Part shown: positions 18,817 through 29,440 of the stretch, in pieces
Layout of the letters: every line of letters begins with the position of its first letter
Numbering within the stretch: position 1 is the stretch's first letter
Source of the DNA: Roseateles sp. SL47
Lineage (GTDB): Bacteria; Pseudomonadota; Gammaproteobacteria; Burkholderiales; Burkholderiaceae_C
Assembly (NCBI RefSeq): GCF_026625885.1
Contig: NZ_CP113068.1
Location: 2,356,001 to 2,420,000 of the forward strand
Direction: 5' to 3'
Length of the DNA: 64,000 bases
The notes under the pieces: generated by a model
The model's input: only the letters and a program-made list of their open reading frames with translations
Database searches by the model: none
What the model was told of the DNA's origin: nothing
Translations under genes and position numbers: made by a program

Positions 18817-20141
18817 CAGAGTTTGGCCGACTTCTGGAAGCGTTCCAGCAGCTCGTTGCCGCGTCGCACGGCATCGTCCAGCCCCTGCTTGGGCGCCTTG
18901 CGGCCGGCCCAGACCTGTTCCAGTTCCTCATCCACGATAGTGCGGATCTGCGGCAGGTTGCCCAGGCGCACGCCACGGCTCTTGTCCGTGGTCTTTCGGA
19001 TCATCTGGGTCACGGCCACATCGGTGCCAGGGTTGGCCTGATAGAAACCGCTCTTTTCGGTCAGCTCATAGGCCGCCTTGGTGACCGGCAGATAACCGGT
19101 GCGCTGATGGCTTGCGGCGGCCACTTCCGGGCGGGCCAGGTATTGCAGGAAGGCGGCAACGCCCTTGTATTCCTGCGGCTTCTTGCCCGCCATCACCCAC
19201 AGGCTGGCGCCCCCGATGATGGTGTTCTGCGGCGCCCCCGGCACATCCGGGTAATACGGCAGCGGCGCAATGCCGGACGCGAACTTGGCGCTCTTCTTGA
19301 TGTTGGCATACAGGCCGGACGAGCCGGTCTGCATGGCGCATTCACCGGACACAAAGGTGGCGTCGGCGGTATTGCCACGGCCCTTGTAGACAAACAGCCC
19401 CTGCTTGGCCATGTTGGCCAGGTTCTCGATGTGGCGCACATGCAGCGGCGAGTTGAAGACCAGCCGAGCATCCAGGCCGCCAAAGCCGTTGTTGCGGGTG
19501 GCGTATTCCACGTTATGCCAGGCCGAGAAGCTTTCCAGCTGCGTCCAGCCCACCCAGCTGGTGGTGAAGGGGCACTTGTGGCCGGACGCCTTGAGCTTGG
19601 CGGCGGCGGCGGCCACTTCCGGCCAGGACGACGGCGGCTTGTTCGGGTCCAGCCCGGCGGCCTTGAAAGCGTCCTTGTTGTAGTGCAGGACGGTGGTGGA
19701 GCTGTTGAACGGGAAGCTCAGCATCTGGCCGTTGGGCGCGGTGTAATACCCCGCCACCGCCGGCACATAGGCGGAGGTGTCGAACTTCACCCCGGCTTGC
19801 TTCATCAGCTCGCCCACCGGCACCACGGCCCCCTTGCTGGCCATCATGGTGGCGGTGCCCACCTCAAAGACCTGCAGGATGTGAGGGGCGTTGCCGGCAC
19901 GGTAGGCGGCAATGGCACCGGCCATGGACTCGTCATAGGCACCCTTGTAGACCGGCACCACCTTGTAGTCCTTCTGGCTGGCATTGAAATCCTTGGCCAG
20001 GTCGTTCACCCAGTCCCCCAGGCCGCCGCCCATGGAATGCCACCACTGGATTTCCGTCTGGGCCTGGGCGGTGAGGGGATGGGCGGCCAGTGCGGCCACG
20101 AGCAGAGCCGCCGGTGCGGCGGCAAGCAGGGAAGTCTTCAT
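18816..20141 (-). CDS. ugpB: sn-Glycerol-3-phosphate periplasmic binding protein
   Basis: A 441-residue class I binding protein. The ATG at 20141 begins a standard signal peptide ([20 protein letters not shown], cleavage near AQA). The mature protein starts with [20 protein letters not shown], the glycerol-3-phosphate/glycerophosphocholine-binding signature of UgpB. An in-frame start 117 bp upstream would bury the signal peptide and is rejected. First gene of ugpBAECQ. Confidence 0.96.
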   Translation of the reverse strand: MKTSLLAAAPAALLVAALAAHPLTAQAQTEIQWWHSMGGGLGDWVNDLAKDFNASQKDYKVVPVYKGAYDESMAGAIAAYRAGNAPHILQVFEVGTATMMASKGAVVPVGELMKQAGVKFDTSAYVPAVAGYYTAPNGQMLSFPFNSSTTVLHYNKDAFKAAGLDPNKPPSSWPEVAAAAAKLKASGHKCPFTTSWVGWTQLESFSAWHNVEYATRNNGFGGLDARLVFNSPLHVRHIENLANMAKQGLFVYKGRGNTADATFVSGECAMQTGSSGLYANIKKSAKFASGIAPLPYYPDVPGAPQNTIIGGASLWVMAGKKPQEYKGVAAFLQYLARPEVAAASHQRTGYLPVTKAAYELTEKSGFYQANPGTDVAVTQMIRKTTDKSRGVRLGNLPQIRTIVDEELEQVWAGRKAPKQGLDDAVRRGNELLERFQKSAKL

Positions 20142-20543
20142 GGGTCTCCAATGCTCCAAAGGATGTTGTGACGGCGTCACGCCGGACGCCGCAGAGCTTA
20201 TGAAGCCATTGTGACACCCGCCGCAGGGGCGAATGACCGCTTGGCACCCAGCGAACACTGGGGGAAGCCCTCTTTGGGTGTCCCTCTAGAGGCCCCGGAC
20301 CACGGCGGCCTTCTGTCCCTAAGGTAGGATTCCGACCATTGCCCCGCCCGGGCCGGCCGACATCCAGGCCTTTCGCGAACGCCATACCAGTGCCAGACCC
20401 CGGTCCGGCGCTGGCGGACCAAAAGTCCGGGCGCTGCCCGACCCCGGGGCCACGGTTGTCACCGTCCGGTTTCCAGTGTCCCAGCCTGGCCCTTCGCTGC
20501 ATGCGCCGGGCCGCAACCCAGGGTGTTCACGCACCTGGCCGCC
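20142..20543. promoter_or_regulatory. Divergent control region ugpB / DUF3683 gene
   Basis: This 400-bp non-coding stretch must hold the promoters of ugpB (minus) and the large oxidoreductase gene (plus). On the minus strand 20200-20217 reads GTGTCAC, 4 bp, GCTTCAT, spaced like the two 7-bp halves of a Pho box (CTGTCAT) but with several mismatches. Phosphate control of ugp would be expected from known biology; the sequence support here is weak. Confidence 0.35.
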
Positions 20544-23500
20544 ATGAATGCACCGCATCTCCTGATGCCCGCCGACCCCGCGATGGCCGGCGATCTGACC
20601 CAGACCCACGCGCCCGCACCCCGGCTGCGCGAGATTCCCTACAACTACACCTCTTTCTCCGACCGCGAAATCGTCCTTCGTCTGCTGGGTGCGCGCGCCT
20701 GGGAGCTGCTGGACCAGCTCCGCGGCGAGCGCCAGACCGGCCGTTCCGCCCGCATGCTGTATGAAGTGCTGGGCGACATCTGGGTGGTCCAGCGCAACCC
20801 CTACCTGCAGGACGACCTGCTGGACAACCCCAAGCGCCGGGAAGCGCTGATCGGGGCCTTGCGGCACCGGCTGACCGAAGTGCAGCGGCGCCGCCATCCG
20901 GAAGACGACACCCAGCGGGACGCCTGGGTGGGCGAACTGCTGACCGCCGCCGAAGCTGCGGTGGCCGCTTTTTCTCACCAGTTTGAACAGGTGGCTGAGC
21001 TGCGCAAGCGGGCCACGCGGGTGTTTGCCCGCCACACCGCCAAGGACAACGTCAAGTTCGACGGCCTGTCGCGGGTGGCCCATGTGACCGACGCCACCGA
21101 CTGGCGGGTGGAATACCCGTTTGTGGTGCTCACCCCGGACACCGAAGCGGAAATGGCGGCCCTGGTGGCCGGCTGCTTCGAGCTGGGCCTGACCGTCATC
21201 CCGCGGGGCGGCGGCACTGGCTACACCGGGGGCGCCGTGCCGCTGGTGTGGAACACGGCGGTGATCAACACCGAAAAACTCGAAGCCATGCGCGGCGTGG
21301 AGATGATGGTGCTGCCCGGCATGGACCGGGAAGTGCCGACCATCTTCACCGAGGCCGGCGTGGTCACCCAGCGCGTGTCGGACCTGGCCGAGCTGCATGG
21401 ATTTGTCTTTGCGGTGGACCCGACCTCGGCCGAAGCCTCCTGCGTCGGCGGCAATGTCGCCATGAACGCCGGTGGCAAGAAGGCGGTGCTGTGGGGCACG
21501 GCGCTGGACAACCTGGCGTCCTGGCGCATGGTCACGCCCGAAGCCAAATGGCTGGAAGTACACCGCATCGGTCACAACCTGGGCAAGATCCATGATGTGG
21601 AGGTGGCGAGCTTCGAGCTGCGCTACTTCGATGCCACCGGCAAGAAGCTGGAACGCACCGAGCGTCTGGACATTCCGGGCCGCACCTTCCGCAAGGAGGG
21701 GCTGGGCAAGGACGTGACCGACAAGTTCCTGGCCGGCCTGCCTGGCATCCAGAAGGAAGGCTGCGACGGCCTGATCACCAGCTGCCGCTGGGTGGTGCAC
21801 CGCATGCCGGCGCATGTGCGCACCGTCTGCCTGGAGTTCTTTGGCAATCCCAAGGACTGCGTGCCGTCCATCGTGGACATCAAGGACTTCATGTTCGCCG
21901 AGATGAAGAAGCCGGGCGGGGCCATCCTCGCCGGGCTGGAGCATCTGGACGACCGCTACCTCAAGGCGGTGGGCTACGCCACCAAGAGCAAGCGCGGCGG
22001 CCTGCCCAAGATGGTGCTGATCGGCGACATCGTGGGGGACGATGCGGATGAGGTGGCCCGTGCCACCAGCGAGGTCGTGCGCCTGGCCAATGGCCGTTCG
22101 GGCGAAGGCTTCATCGCCGTCAGCGCCGATGCCCGCAAGAAGTTCTGGCTGGACCGCAAGCGCACCGCCGCAATCTCCAAGCACACCAATGCCTTCAAGG
22201 TGAACGAGGACGTGGTGATTCCGCTGCCTCGCATGGGTGAATACACGCTGGGCATCGAGCGCATCAACATCGAACTGTCGCTGCGCAACAAGCTGCAGCT
22301 GGTGGACGCGCTGAAGGAGTTCTTCTCCAATGGGTCGCTGCCGCTGGGCCGCAGCGACGATGCCGGCGAGATCCCCAGCGCCGAACTGCTGGAAGACCGG
22401 GTGCAGCAGGCGTTGTCGCTGCTGGACGAGATCGGCACGCTCTGGCGCACCTGGATGCAGCAATTGGATGTGCAGCAGCCCGAAGGCCGCAGCTTCTTTG
22501 AACTGCTGCAGGACTACACCCTGCGCGCCAGCTGGCGCACCCAGATCCTCAAGCCGCTGCAGGACATCTTTGCCGGGGCGGCCTTCACGCCCATCCTGGC
22601 CGAATGCAAGCGCATCCACAAGGAGGTGCTGCGCGGCCGGGTGTGGGTGGCGCTGCACATGCATGCCGGCGACGGCAATGTGCACACCAACATTCCGGTG
22701 AACTCCGACAACTACGAGATGCTGCAGACGGCGCATGAAGCGGTCGGCCGCATCATGACGCTGGCCCGCTCGCTGGATGGCGTCATCTCGGGCGAGCACG
22801 GCATCGGCATCACCAAGCTGGAATTCCTGACCGACGATGAGCTGGCCAACTTCGCCAGCTACAAGGCCAGGGTGGACCCGGAAGGCCGCTTCAACAAGGG
22901 CAAGCTGCTGCGCCCCACGGCCGGTTCGCAAAGCACCTTTGCCGACCTGACCAATGCCTACACGCCCAGCTTCGGCCTGATGGGGCATGAGTCGCTCATC
23001 ATGCAGCAGAGCGACATCGGCGCCATCAGCGAGTCCATCAAGGACTGCCTGCGCTGCGGCAAGTGCAAGCCGGTGTGTGCCACCCATGTGCCACGCGCCA
23101 ACCTGCTCTACAGCCCGCGCAACAAGATCCTGGCCACGTCGCTGCTGGTCGAGGCCTTCCTGTATGAAGAGCAGACCCGCCGGGGCGTGTCCATCAAGCA
23201 TTGGGAAGAGTTCGAGGACGTGGCGGACCACTGCACCGTCTGCCACAAGTGCGTGAATCCCTGCCCGGTGAAGATCGACTTCGGCGATGTCACCATGAAC
23301 ATGCGCAACCTGCTGCGCAAGATGGGCAAGAAGAGCTTCCGCCCCGGCAATGCGGCGGCCATGTTCATGCTGAACGCCACCAATCCGGAAACCATCAAGG
23401 TGGCCCGCGCGGCCATGGTGGGCGTTGGCTTCAAGGCCCAGCGCATGGCCAACCGGCTGCTGGGCGGCCTGGCACGCAAGCAGACCCAGGCGCCTCCCGC

Positions 23501-24458
23501 CACCGTGGGCAACGGGCCGGTGAAGGAACAGGTCATCCACTTCATCAACAAAAAGCTGCCGGGCGGCCTGCCCAAGAAGACGGCACGGGCACTGCTGGAC
23601 ATCGAGGACAAGAACTACGTCCCCATCATCCGCAACCCGGCCACCACCCGGTCGGATGCAGAAGCGGTGTTCTATTTCCCCGGTTGCGGTTCGGAGCGGT
23701 TGTTCAGCCAGGTGGGCCTGGCCACCCAGGCCATGCTCTGGCATGCCGGGGTGCAGACGGTGCTGCCGCCGGGCTACCTGTGCTGCGGTTATCCGCAGCG
23801 CGGCTCCGGCCAGTTCGACAAGGCCGAGAAGATCATCACCGACAACCGGGTGCTGTTCCACCGCGTGGCCAACACCTTGAACTACCTGGACATCAAAACG
23901 GTGGTCGTCTCCTGCGGCACCTGTTATGACCAGTTGCAGGGCTATAAGTTCGAAGAGATCTTCCCCGGCTGCCGCATCGTGGACATCCACGAATACCTGC
24001 TGGAGAAGGGCGTGACGCTGGAAGGCAAGCAAGCCTATCTCTACCACGACCCCTGCCATTCGCCGATGAAGCTGCAGGACCCGATGAAGACGGTGAAGGC
24101 GCTGGTTGGCCCCGAGGTGATGAAGAGCGAGCGTTGCTGCGGTGAAAGCGGCACGCTGGGCGTGACCCGGCCGGACATCTCTACGCAGGTGCGCTTCCGC
24201 AAGGAAGAAGAGCTGCGCAAGGCCGAGACCCAGTTGCGGGCCACCGGCAAGGTGGGCGCGCAGGAGAACCTCAAGATCCTGACCAGCTGCCCGAGCTGCC
24301 TGCAGGGCCTGAGCCGTTACGGCGGCGACTTGCAGAATGGCCTGCTGGAAGCGGACTACATCGTGGTGGAAATGGCTCGCCAGATTCTCGGGGAGCAGTG
24401 GATGCCCGAGTACGTGGCCCAGGCCAACAACGGCGGTATCGAGCGCGTGCTGGTCTGA
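20544..24458 (+). CDS. DUF3683 FAD-linked oxidase / [4Fe-4S] / CCG-domain oxidoreductase
   Basis: A 1,304-residue multidomain protein. An N-terminal DUF3683 region (about 25-180) is followed by a PCMH-type FAD-binding domain ([16 protein letters not shown] near 215), an FAD-oxidase C-terminal domain ([15 protein letters not shown] and [10 protein letters not shown]), and two [4Fe-4S] motifs ([11 protein letters not shown] near 835 and [12 protein letters not shown] near 897). The C-terminal half has paired CCG motifs (CCGYPQ near 1080 and CCGESG near 1198) as in GlpC, GlcF and LldE. The architecture is that of a D-2-hydroxyacid (D-lactate/glycolate) dehydrogenase passing electrons to quinone. 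The physiological substrate is not shown. ATG 20544 is preferred over a GTG at 20523. Confidence 0.9.
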   Translation: MNAPHLLMPADPAMAGDLTQTHAPAPRLREIPYNYTSFSDREIVLRLLGARAWELLDQLRGERQTGRSARMLYEVLGDIWVVQRNPYLQDDLLDNPKRREALIGALRHRLTEVQRRRHPEDDTQRDAWVGELLTAAEAAVAAFSHQFEQVAELRKRATRVFARHTAKDNVKFDGLSRVAHVTDATDWRVEYPFVVLTPDTEAEMAALVAGCFELGLTVIPRGGGTGYTGGAVPLVWNTAVINTEKLEAMRGVEMMVLPGMDREVPTIFTEAGVVTQRVSDLAELHGFVFAVDPTSAEASCVGGNVAMNAGGKKAVLWGTALDNLASWRMVTPEAKWLEVHRIGHNLGKIHDVEVASFELRYFDATGKKLERTERLDIPGRTFRKEGLGKDVTDKFLAGLPGIQKEGCDGLITSCRWVVHRMPAHVRTVCLEFFGNPKDCVPSIVDIKDFMFAEMKKPGGAILAGLEHLDDRYLKAVGYATKSKRGGLPKMVLIGDIVGDDADEVARATSEVVRLANGRSGEGFIAVSADARKKFWLDRKRTAAISKHTNAFKVNEDVVIPLPRMGEYTLGIERINIELSLRNKLQLVDALKEFFSNGSLPLGRSDDAGEIPSAELLEDRVQQALSLLDEIGTLWRTWMQQLDVQQPEGRSFFELLQDYTLRASWRTQILKPLQDIFAGAAFTPILAECKRIHKEVLRGRVWVALHMHAGDGNVHTNIPVNSDNYEMLQTAHEAVGRIMTLARSLDGVISGEHGIGITKLEFLTDDELANFASYKARVDPEGRFNKGKLLRPTAGSQSTFADLTNAYTPSFGLMGHESLIMQQSDIGAISESIKDCLRCGKCKPVCATHVPRANLLYSPRNKILATSLLVEAFLYEEQTRRGVSIKHWEEFEDVADHCTVCHKCVNPCPVKIDFGDVTMNMRNLLRKMGKKSFRPGNAAAMFMLNATNPETIKVARAAMVGVGFKAQRMANRLLGGLARKQTQAPPATVGNGPVKEQVIHFINKKLPGGLPKKTARALLDIEDKNYVPIIRNPATTRSDAEAVFYFPGCGSERLFSQVGLATQAMLWHAGVQTVLPPGYLCCGYPQRGSGQFDKAEKIITDNRVLFHRVANTLNYLDIKTVVVSCGTCYDQLQGYKFEEIFPGCRIVDIHEYLLEKGVTLEGKQAYLYHDPCHSPMKLQDPMKTVKALVGPEVMKSERCCGESGTLGVTRPDISTQVRFRKEEELRKAETQLRATGKVGAQENLKILTSCPSCLQGLSRYGGDLQNGLLEADYIVVEMARQILGEQWMPEYVAQANNGGIERVLV

Positions 24459-24604
24459 CGGGGGGGGGGCTTCTTCACCCCTTGCCGGTCTGCGGGGTGG
24501 CCTCTGCCTTTGCTTGCCGGACTGCGCCGGCTGCTTCTTCCTGCGTCGGCCCCAGGGCTGGCTGCCTCCTCCGGCCGGCCCAAGTGCCGGCTGCCTTCTC
24601 CGAT

Positions 24605-24632
24605 GCCGGCCCCAGGGGCCGGCTTTTGTTTT
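24605..24632 (+). terminator. Rho-independent terminator after the DUF3683 gene
   Basis: A perfect 9-bp stem GCCGGCCCC / GGGGCCGGC with a single-A loop (effectively a tighter stem and small loop) followed by TTTTGTTTT. It isolates the gntR promoter that starts four bases later. Confidence 0.9.
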
Positions 24633-24635
24633 CCG

Positions 24636-24679
24636 TTGGTAAAAGCTCGGTGGCGAATTTATCTGAGTTGTCGTACAAC
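24636..24679 (+). promoter_or_regulatory. gntR promoter with FadR/FCD-type operator
   Basis: A sigma-70-like promoter (TTGGTA at 24636, 17-nt spacer, TTATCT at 24659) is followed directly by the palindrome GTTGTCGTACAAC (24667-24679). The core TTGTCGTACAA fits the TNGTNNNACNA operator of FCD-class GntR regulators without mismatch and would sit on the start of transcription. This predicts autorepression of the gene at 24689. Confidence 0.75.
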
Positions 24680-24688
24680 CCCTGTCCA

Positions 24689-25429
24689 ATGAACGCCCGT
24701 CCGTCCCTTCGTCGCCCCCGCAGCCTGGCCCATGGTCTGGTCGAGTCGCTGGGCGAGCGCATTCGCACCGGCCAGTTGGCCCAGGGCGACAAACTGCCCA
24801 CGGAAGCGGCCATCATGGCCGAGTTCACCGTCAGCCGGACGGTCGTCCGCGAGGCCATTTCCAAGCTGCAGGCCGCAGGTCTGGTGGAGACCCGCCATGG
24901 CATCGGGACCTTTGTGCTGGGCATGGGGGAGGGGGGGGCGTTTCGCATCTCTGCGGACCAAATGGCCACCTTGCATGACGTGGTGGCCGTGCTGGAACTG
25001 CGCATCGGCGTGGAAACCGAAGCTGCCGCCCTGGCCGCCCAGCGCCGCACTGAGCGCCATCTGGAGGTGATGCGCGAGGCGCTGGAAGCCTTCTCCGCCG
25101 CCGCTGAAGCCGGCCGGGACGCCGTGGGCGCGGACTTCCAATTCCATCTGGAAATCGCTCGCGCCACGGGCAATCCGCATTTTGAACAGCTGATGTCCAC
25201 CCTGGGCGCACCCAGCATCCCGCGGGCCCGGCTGGCGACCGAACAACCGGATGCCGCCGCCCAGCGGGAGTACCTGCGCCGGGTGAATGCCGAGCACGAA
25301 AGCATCCTCAATGCGATTGCCGGGCAGGACAGCGAAGCGGCCCGTGCCGCCATGCGCACCCACCTGGCCAACAGCCGGGAGCGCCGTCGCCGCGCCGCGC
25401 AGGCCCTGCGGGAGCAGGGCGGCGCTTAG
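24689..25429 (+). CDS. FadR-type GntR transcriptional regulator of the glucarate operon
   Basis: A 246-residue repressor-type regulator. The winged helix at about residues 10-75 has GDKLPTEAAIMAEFTVSRTV and VREAISKLQAAGLVETRHG, the standard GntR reading head. The C-terminal FCD ligand domain has LELRIGVETEAAALAA and the metal/ligand His region (FHLEIARATGNPHF and EHESILNAI). It is 194 bp upstream of the glucarate genes on the same strand, and its own promoter bears a consensus operator, so control of that operon by glucarate or a pathway intermediate is likely. The start at 24689 matches the family N-terminus. Confidence 0.92.
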   Translation: MNARPSLRRPRSLAHGLVESLGERIRTGQLAQGDKLPTEAAIMAEFTVSRTVVREAISKLQAAGLVETRHGIGTFVLGMGEGGAFRISADQMATLHDVVAVLELRIGVETEAAALAAQRRTERHLEVMREALEAFSAAAEAGRDAVGADFQFHLEIARATGNPHFEQLMSTLGAPSIPRARLATEQPDAAAQREYLRRVNAEHESILNAIAGQDSEAARAAMRTHLANSRERRRRAAQALREQGGA

Positions 25430-25468
25430 CTACGTGTAAGTCCTGATCCGATCGGCCCCGCTGCCCGG

Positions 25469-25533
25469 TTGTCAGAGCTCCGATTGCACTTGTATGATGA
25501 CTGACAACAAGGCCGCCGCACGTCGTTATACAG
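25469..25533 (+). promoter_or_regulatory. Promoter of the glucarate operon with possible second operator
   Basis: TTGTCA (25469-25474), an 18-nt spacer and TATGAT (25493-25498) form the best sigma-70-like promoter in the window. About 20 bp after the expected start of transcription lies TCGTTATACAG (25523-25533), one mismatch from TNGTNNNACNA. The regulator at 24689 could block the operon here. Confidence 0.6.
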
Positions 25534-25623
25534 AAGTCGTTGTGCAGAACGTTGTAGAAAGAGCGGTCCGTTCGGATTCGGTCCCCGTCCAAGGCAGGGC
25601 AGGGCCGGCAACTGGAGACACTG

Positions 25624-26631
25624 ATGAACCGCTTGATCCGCCGCCTGAGCTCAGGCCTGGCTTCCGCCCTCTTCACCCTGGGTCTTGGCGCAAGCCTGGC
25701 CAGTGTTGCGGTCAGCCCCGCGCTGGCCTCGGGCTTCCCTGACAAACCCGTCACGATGCTGGTGCCCTTCCCGCCGGGCGGCACCAGCGACTTCCTGGCC
25801 CGCGCCATGGGCGCCAAGCTGCAAGCGAAGTGGGGCCAGACGGTGATCGTGGACAACCGTCCCGGCGCGACGGGCACGCTGGGCACCGCGCAGATCAAGC
25901 GTTCCACACCGGACGGCTACAACATCCTGGTGTCGTCGCTGGGGCCCTTTGTCATTGCACCGCATCTGCTGAAGTCGGTGCAGTACGACGCCCTCAAGGA
26001 CCTGGACCTGCTGACCGTGGCGGTGCAGGCGCCCAATGTGCTGGTGGTGCCGGCGTCGTCGCCGCTGAAGTCGCTGAAAGATGTCATCGAAGAGCTGAAG
26101 AAGCGGCCCGGCCAGGTGACCTTCTGCTCCTCCGGCAATGGCTCCTCGGACCACCTGACGGCGGAACTCTTCTGGCTGCAGACGGGCACCTCCGGCCTGC
26201 ATGTGCCCTACAAGGGCGGTGGCCCGGCCATCAGCGACCTGCTGGGGGCGCAGATCGATGCGTCGTTCCAGAACATCAATTCGGTGCTCTCTCACATCCA
26301 GGCCGGCAAGCTGCGGGCGCTGGCGGTGACAGGCGACAAGCGGTCGGCGGTGCTGCCGGATGTGGCCACGCTGAGCGAGCTGGGCGTGAAGGGCGCGGAT
26401 GTGTATTCGTGGCAGGGCGTGGCCGTGCCGCGCGGCCTGCCCGCCGCACTGCGCACCCAACTGGTGAAGGACATGACCAGCGTGCTGCAGGACCCGGCGA
26501 TCCAGAAGCAGTTCAAGGATCTGGGCTTCGAAATCGTGGCGAGCAATCCGGACCAGGCACAGGCCTTCCAGAAGGCCGAATACGCGCGCTGGAAGCAACT
26601 CATCGAAACGCGAAAGATCACTGCAGATTGA
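25624..26631 (+). CDS. Bug-family solute-binding protein (TTT substrate-binding type)
   Basis: A 335-residue periplasmic binding protein of the Bordetella-uptake-gene (TctC) family. A signal peptide ends near PALASGFPDKP. The family hallmarks VTMLVPFPPGGTSDFLARAM, IVDNRPGATGTLGT and HVPYKGGGPAISDLLGAQID are all present. These proteins bind small carboxylates for TctAB transporters. No tctA or tctB gene lies nearby, which is common for Bug genes. As first gene of the glucarate operon it probably binds an aldarate. Confidence 0.92.
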   Translation: MNRLIRRLSSGLASALFTLGLGASLASVAVSPALASGFPDKPVTMLVPFPPGGTSDFLARAMGAKLQAKWGQTVIVDNRPGATGTLGTAQIKRSTPDGYNILVSSLGPFVIAPHLLKSVQYDALKDLDLLTVAVQAPNVLVVPASSPLKSLKDVIEELKKRPGQVTFCSSGNGSSDHLTAELFWLQTGTSGLHVPYKGGGPAISDLLGAQIDASFQNINSVLSHIQAGKLRALAVTGDKRSAVLPDVATLSELGVKGADVYSWQGVAVPRGLPAALRTQLVKDMTSVLQDPAIQKQFKDLGFEIVASNPDQAQAFQKAEYARWKQLIETRKITAD

Positions 26632-26635
26632 TTGG

Positions 26636-26720
26636 GACCCCCCCTACGCGCTGCGCGCGCCCCCCAGGGGGCAGTCGGAGCCCGGCAAAGCCGGATCTCC
26701 GGACTCGGCTGGGGGCGGGC
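26636..26720. repeat. Dispersed intergenic repeat, relative of the 83-bp array
   Basis: The gap between the Bug gene and gudD contains CGCCCCCCAGGGGGCA and CCGGCAAAGCCGGATCT. The latter is the reverse complement, with one change, of the AGATCTGGCTTTGCCGG part of the 83-bp units at 7.2 kb. One copy, not tandem here. Confidence 0.75.
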
Positions 26721-26832
26721 GGCAGAACGACTGGCTCGGTCGCGTAGGGATGGCGGCCGCCCTTGGTGGGGCTGGCGCGAGGGGGATGGGTGAGCGGCCA
26801 CCTTTGTGGGGTGGGGCGTTGAAGGAGATGTG

Positions 26833-28164
26833 ATGACAAGTCCTTTGGTGAAGTCGGCGCGGGCCATTCCGGTGGCAGGGCGCGATGGAATGTTGATGAA
26901 CCTGAGCGGCGCACATGCGCCGTTTTTTACCCGCAATCTGCTGGTCCTGGAGGACAACGCCGGGCATGTGGGTGTGGCGGAAATCCCGGGCGGCGAATCG
27001 ATCCGCAAGACGCTGGAAGAGGCCGGGCAGATGCTGATCGGGCAACCCGTGGCCCGGTGGAATGCGCTGCTGGCACAGGTCAAGGCCCGCTTCCAGAACC
27101 TCGATGTCGGCGGGCGCGGCCTGCAAACCTTTGACCTGCGCACCACCATCCACGTGCTCACCGCCGTGGAATGCGCGTTGCTGGATCTGATGGGCCAGCA
27201 CCTCGGGGTGCCCGTGTGCGAGCTGCTCGGCGAAGGCCAGCAGCGCGATGCCGTGCCGATGCTGGGCTATCTGTTTTTTGTGGGCGATCGCACGCGCACC
27301 GATCTTCCATATGTCAGTCCGGAAGATGAGCCGCAAGGCGATGCCTGGCTCGCCCAGCGCCATCGCACCGCCATGACGCCGGAAGCCATCGTGGCCCAGG
27401 CCGAGGCCGCACAGGCCCGTTATGGCTTCAAGGACTTCAAGCTCAAGGGCGGTGTGCTGGCCGGTGAAGCCGAGGTCGAAGCCATCCGCGCCCTCAAGGC
27501 CCGTTTCCCGGACGCCCGCATCACGCTGGACCCCAACGGCGGCTGGCTGCTCAAGGACGCCATCCGTCTGCTGCGCGACCTGGGCCCGGTGCTCGCGTAT
27601 GCCGAAGACCCCTGTGGCGCCGAAGACGGCTTCTCCGGCCGCGAGGTGATGGCCGAGTTCCGCCGCGCCACCGGGCTGCCCACCGCCACCAACATGGTGG
27701 CCACCGATTGGCGGCAGTTCATCCATTCGCTCACCCTGCAGTCAGTCGATATTCCGCTGGCGGACCCGCACTTCTGGACGATGTCCGGCGCCGTGCGTGT
27801 GGCCCAGACCTGCCGGGATTTCGGCCTGACCTGGGGCTCCCATTCCAACAACCACTTCGATGTGTCGCTGGCCATGTTCACCCATGCCGCAGCCGCCGCG
27901 CCCGGCCGCCTGACCGCCATCGACACCCACTGGATCTGGCAGGACGGCCAGTTCCTCACCAACCAGCCGCTGCGCATCGTCGGCGGCGAGGTGGCCGTGC
28001 CCAAGGCGCCGGGTCTCGGGGTGACGCTGAACATGGAAGCGGTAGCCGCCGCCCACCAGCTCTACCTGCAGCACGGTCTGGGCGCCCGCGACGACTCGGT
28101 CGCCATGCAGTTCCTCATCCCCGGATGGCGCTTCGATCCCAAGCGGCCCTGCATGGTGCGGTGA
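26833..28164 (+). CDS. gudD: Glucarate dehydratase
   Basis: A 443-residue enolase-superfamily enzyme that dehydrates D-glucarate (and usually L-idarate) to 5-keto-4-deoxy-glucarate. Diagnostic parts are [15 protein letters not shown], the catalytic KDFKLKGG (Lys-x-Lys), the metal-binding [17 protein letters not shown], and the His-containing [15 protein letters not shown] near the C-terminus. Length matches E. coli GudD (446). The ATG at 26833 is chosen because GAAGGAGATGTG precedes it; an earlier start lacks support. It lies in an operon with garL and garR, which complete the pathway. Confidence 0.96.
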   Translation: MTSPLVKSARAIPVAGRDGMLMNLSGAHAPFFTRNLLVLEDNAGHVGVAEIPGGESIRKTLEEAGQMLIGQPVARWNALLAQVKARFQNLDVGGRGLQTFDLRTTIHVLTAVECALLDLMGQHLGVPVCELLGEGQQRDAVPMLGYLFFVGDRTRTDLPYVSPEDEPQGDAWLAQRHRTAMTPEAIVAQAEAAQARYGFKDFKLKGGVLAGEAEVEAIRALKARFPDARITLDPNGGWLLKDAIRLLRDLGPVLAYAEDPCGAEDGFSGREVMAEFRRATGLPTATNMVATDWRQFIHSLTLQSVDIPLADPHFWTMSGAVRVAQTCRDFGLTWGSHSNNHFDVSLAMFTHAAAAAPGRLTAIDTHWIWQDGQFLTNQPLRIVGGEVAVPKAPGLGVTLNMEAVAAAHQLYLQHGLGARDDSVAMQFLIPGWRFDPKRPCMVR

Positions 28165-28325
28165 GACTCGCCAGCTTCTTTTTGCTTCCGAGCCTCCCGG
28201 TTCACCTTCCAGTTCCCTGTTCACCATCCCCCCGGCGCGGCGCGCTCCTTCCGAGAGTCCTCCAGGAGATCGCCAGATCCCGCCGCCCGGGTACCGATGC
28301 CTTCCACCCCCTTGGAGCGAGACAC

Positions 28326-29396
28326 ATGCGATTCCAGACATTGAAGGCCCCTGTCCCTGGGCCCGCTGCCCCACCCGCCTGCGGCATGACGCCGGACATC
28401 AGCGCCGGCGGGATGGCCCGCGTGCGGACCACCGTGCGCGCCGCCGTTGTCACCACCCTGGCCGCAGCCGCGCTCAGCGTGGGCGCCAGTGGCGCCTGGG
28501 CGCAGGCCTGGCCGACCAAGCCGGTGCGCATCATCGTGCCCTACACCCCCGGCGGCTCGTCGGACATCATCGCCCGCGCCATCCAGCCGATGCTGTCGGA
28601 AGCGCTCAAGCAGCCGATCATCATCGACAACAAGCCAGGCGCCAGCGGCAACCTCGGTGCCGATGCCGTCGCCAAGGCCACCGATGACCACACGCTGCTG
28701 ATGTGTGATGTGACTGCGCTGGCCATCAGCCCGTCGCTCTACACCAAGCTGGCCTTTGACCCGTCCAAGGACCTCAAGGGCGTGGCCATGCTGGCCTACA
28801 GCCCCCACTTGCTGGTGGTGCATCCCTCCGTGCCGGCCAACAACCTGAAAGAGCTGGTGGCCTTGTCCAAGACCTCCAAGATCGACTTTGCCGTCACCGC
28901 CATGGGCAGCGCCCCCCACCTGGCCGGCTTTGCCGTGGCGGCGGCCACCGGTGCGAAGTGGGAATACATCCCGTACAAGGGCGGCTCGCAAGCCGTCACC
29001 GACACCATCGCCGGCCAGACCCAGGTGCTGATGAACGGCATGCTGGCCACCTTGCCCTTTGTGCAGAACGGCAAGCTCAAGGTGCTGGGCGTGAGCAAGT
29101 CCACCCGCGTGCCGCTGCTGCCCCATGTGCCCACCATCGCCGAGCAGGGCGCCCCCGGTTTCGAATCCGGCACGTGGCAGGGCATCCTCGCCCCGGCCAG
29201 CCTGCCGCCTGCTGCCGTCAGCAAGCTGTCGGCAGAACTCATCCGCATCATCCGCTCGCCGGACCTGCGCGCACGCCTGGCGTCGCAAGGGGCCGAGGTC
29301 AACACCATGAACCCGACCGAATTCAACACCTTCTTCGCGAAGGAGCGGCAGAGCTGGGCCGCCGTGGTGTCCAAGAGCGGCATCAAGCTGGACTGA
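28326..29396 (+). CDS. Second Bug-family solute-binding protein
   Basis: A 356-residue Bug/TctC-type binding protein. The mature part has [40 protein letters not shown] and [20 protein letters not shown]. The signal-peptide core ([20 protein letters not shown]) is preceded by an unusually long 36-residue polar leader if the ATG at 28326 is used, where TTGGAG is well placed. Internal ATGs at 28386 and 28413 would give a normal leader. It is distinct in sequence from the Bug protein two genes upstream, so the operon carries two candidate binders and no transporter membrane subunits. Confidence 0.9.
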   Translation: MRFQTLKAPVPGPAAPPACGMTPDISAGGMARVRTTVRAAVVTTLAAAALSVGASGAWAQAWPTKPVRIIVPYTPGGSSDIIARAIQPMLSEALKQPIIIDNKPGASGNLGADAVAKATDDHTLLMCDVTALAISPSLYTKLAFDPSKDLKGVAMLAYSPHLLVVHPSVPANNLKELVALSKTSKIDFAVTAMGSAPHLAGFAVAAATGAKWEYIPYKGGSQAVTDTIAGQTQVLMNGMLATLPFVQNGKLKVLGVSKSTRVPLLPHVPTIAEQGAPGFESGTWQGILAPASLPPAAVSKLSAELIRIIRSPDLRARLASQGAEVNTMNPTEFNTFFAKERQSWAAVVSKSGIKLD

Positions 29397-29440
29397 TCAC
29401 CGCACTGATTGATCCCACGACTGAATTTCAAGGAGTCCCC

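Noticed and set aside
20200..20217. Pho box for the ugp operon as a firm call
   Set aside because: Spacing fits two 7-bp halves 4 bp apart, but the second half matches CTGTCAT at only four positions; kept as a weak note only.
20319..24689. 1,456-codon minus-strand frame opposite the DUF3683 gene
   Set aside because: Antisense shadow caused by third-position GC; no family similarity and it crosses the real promoter and terminator.
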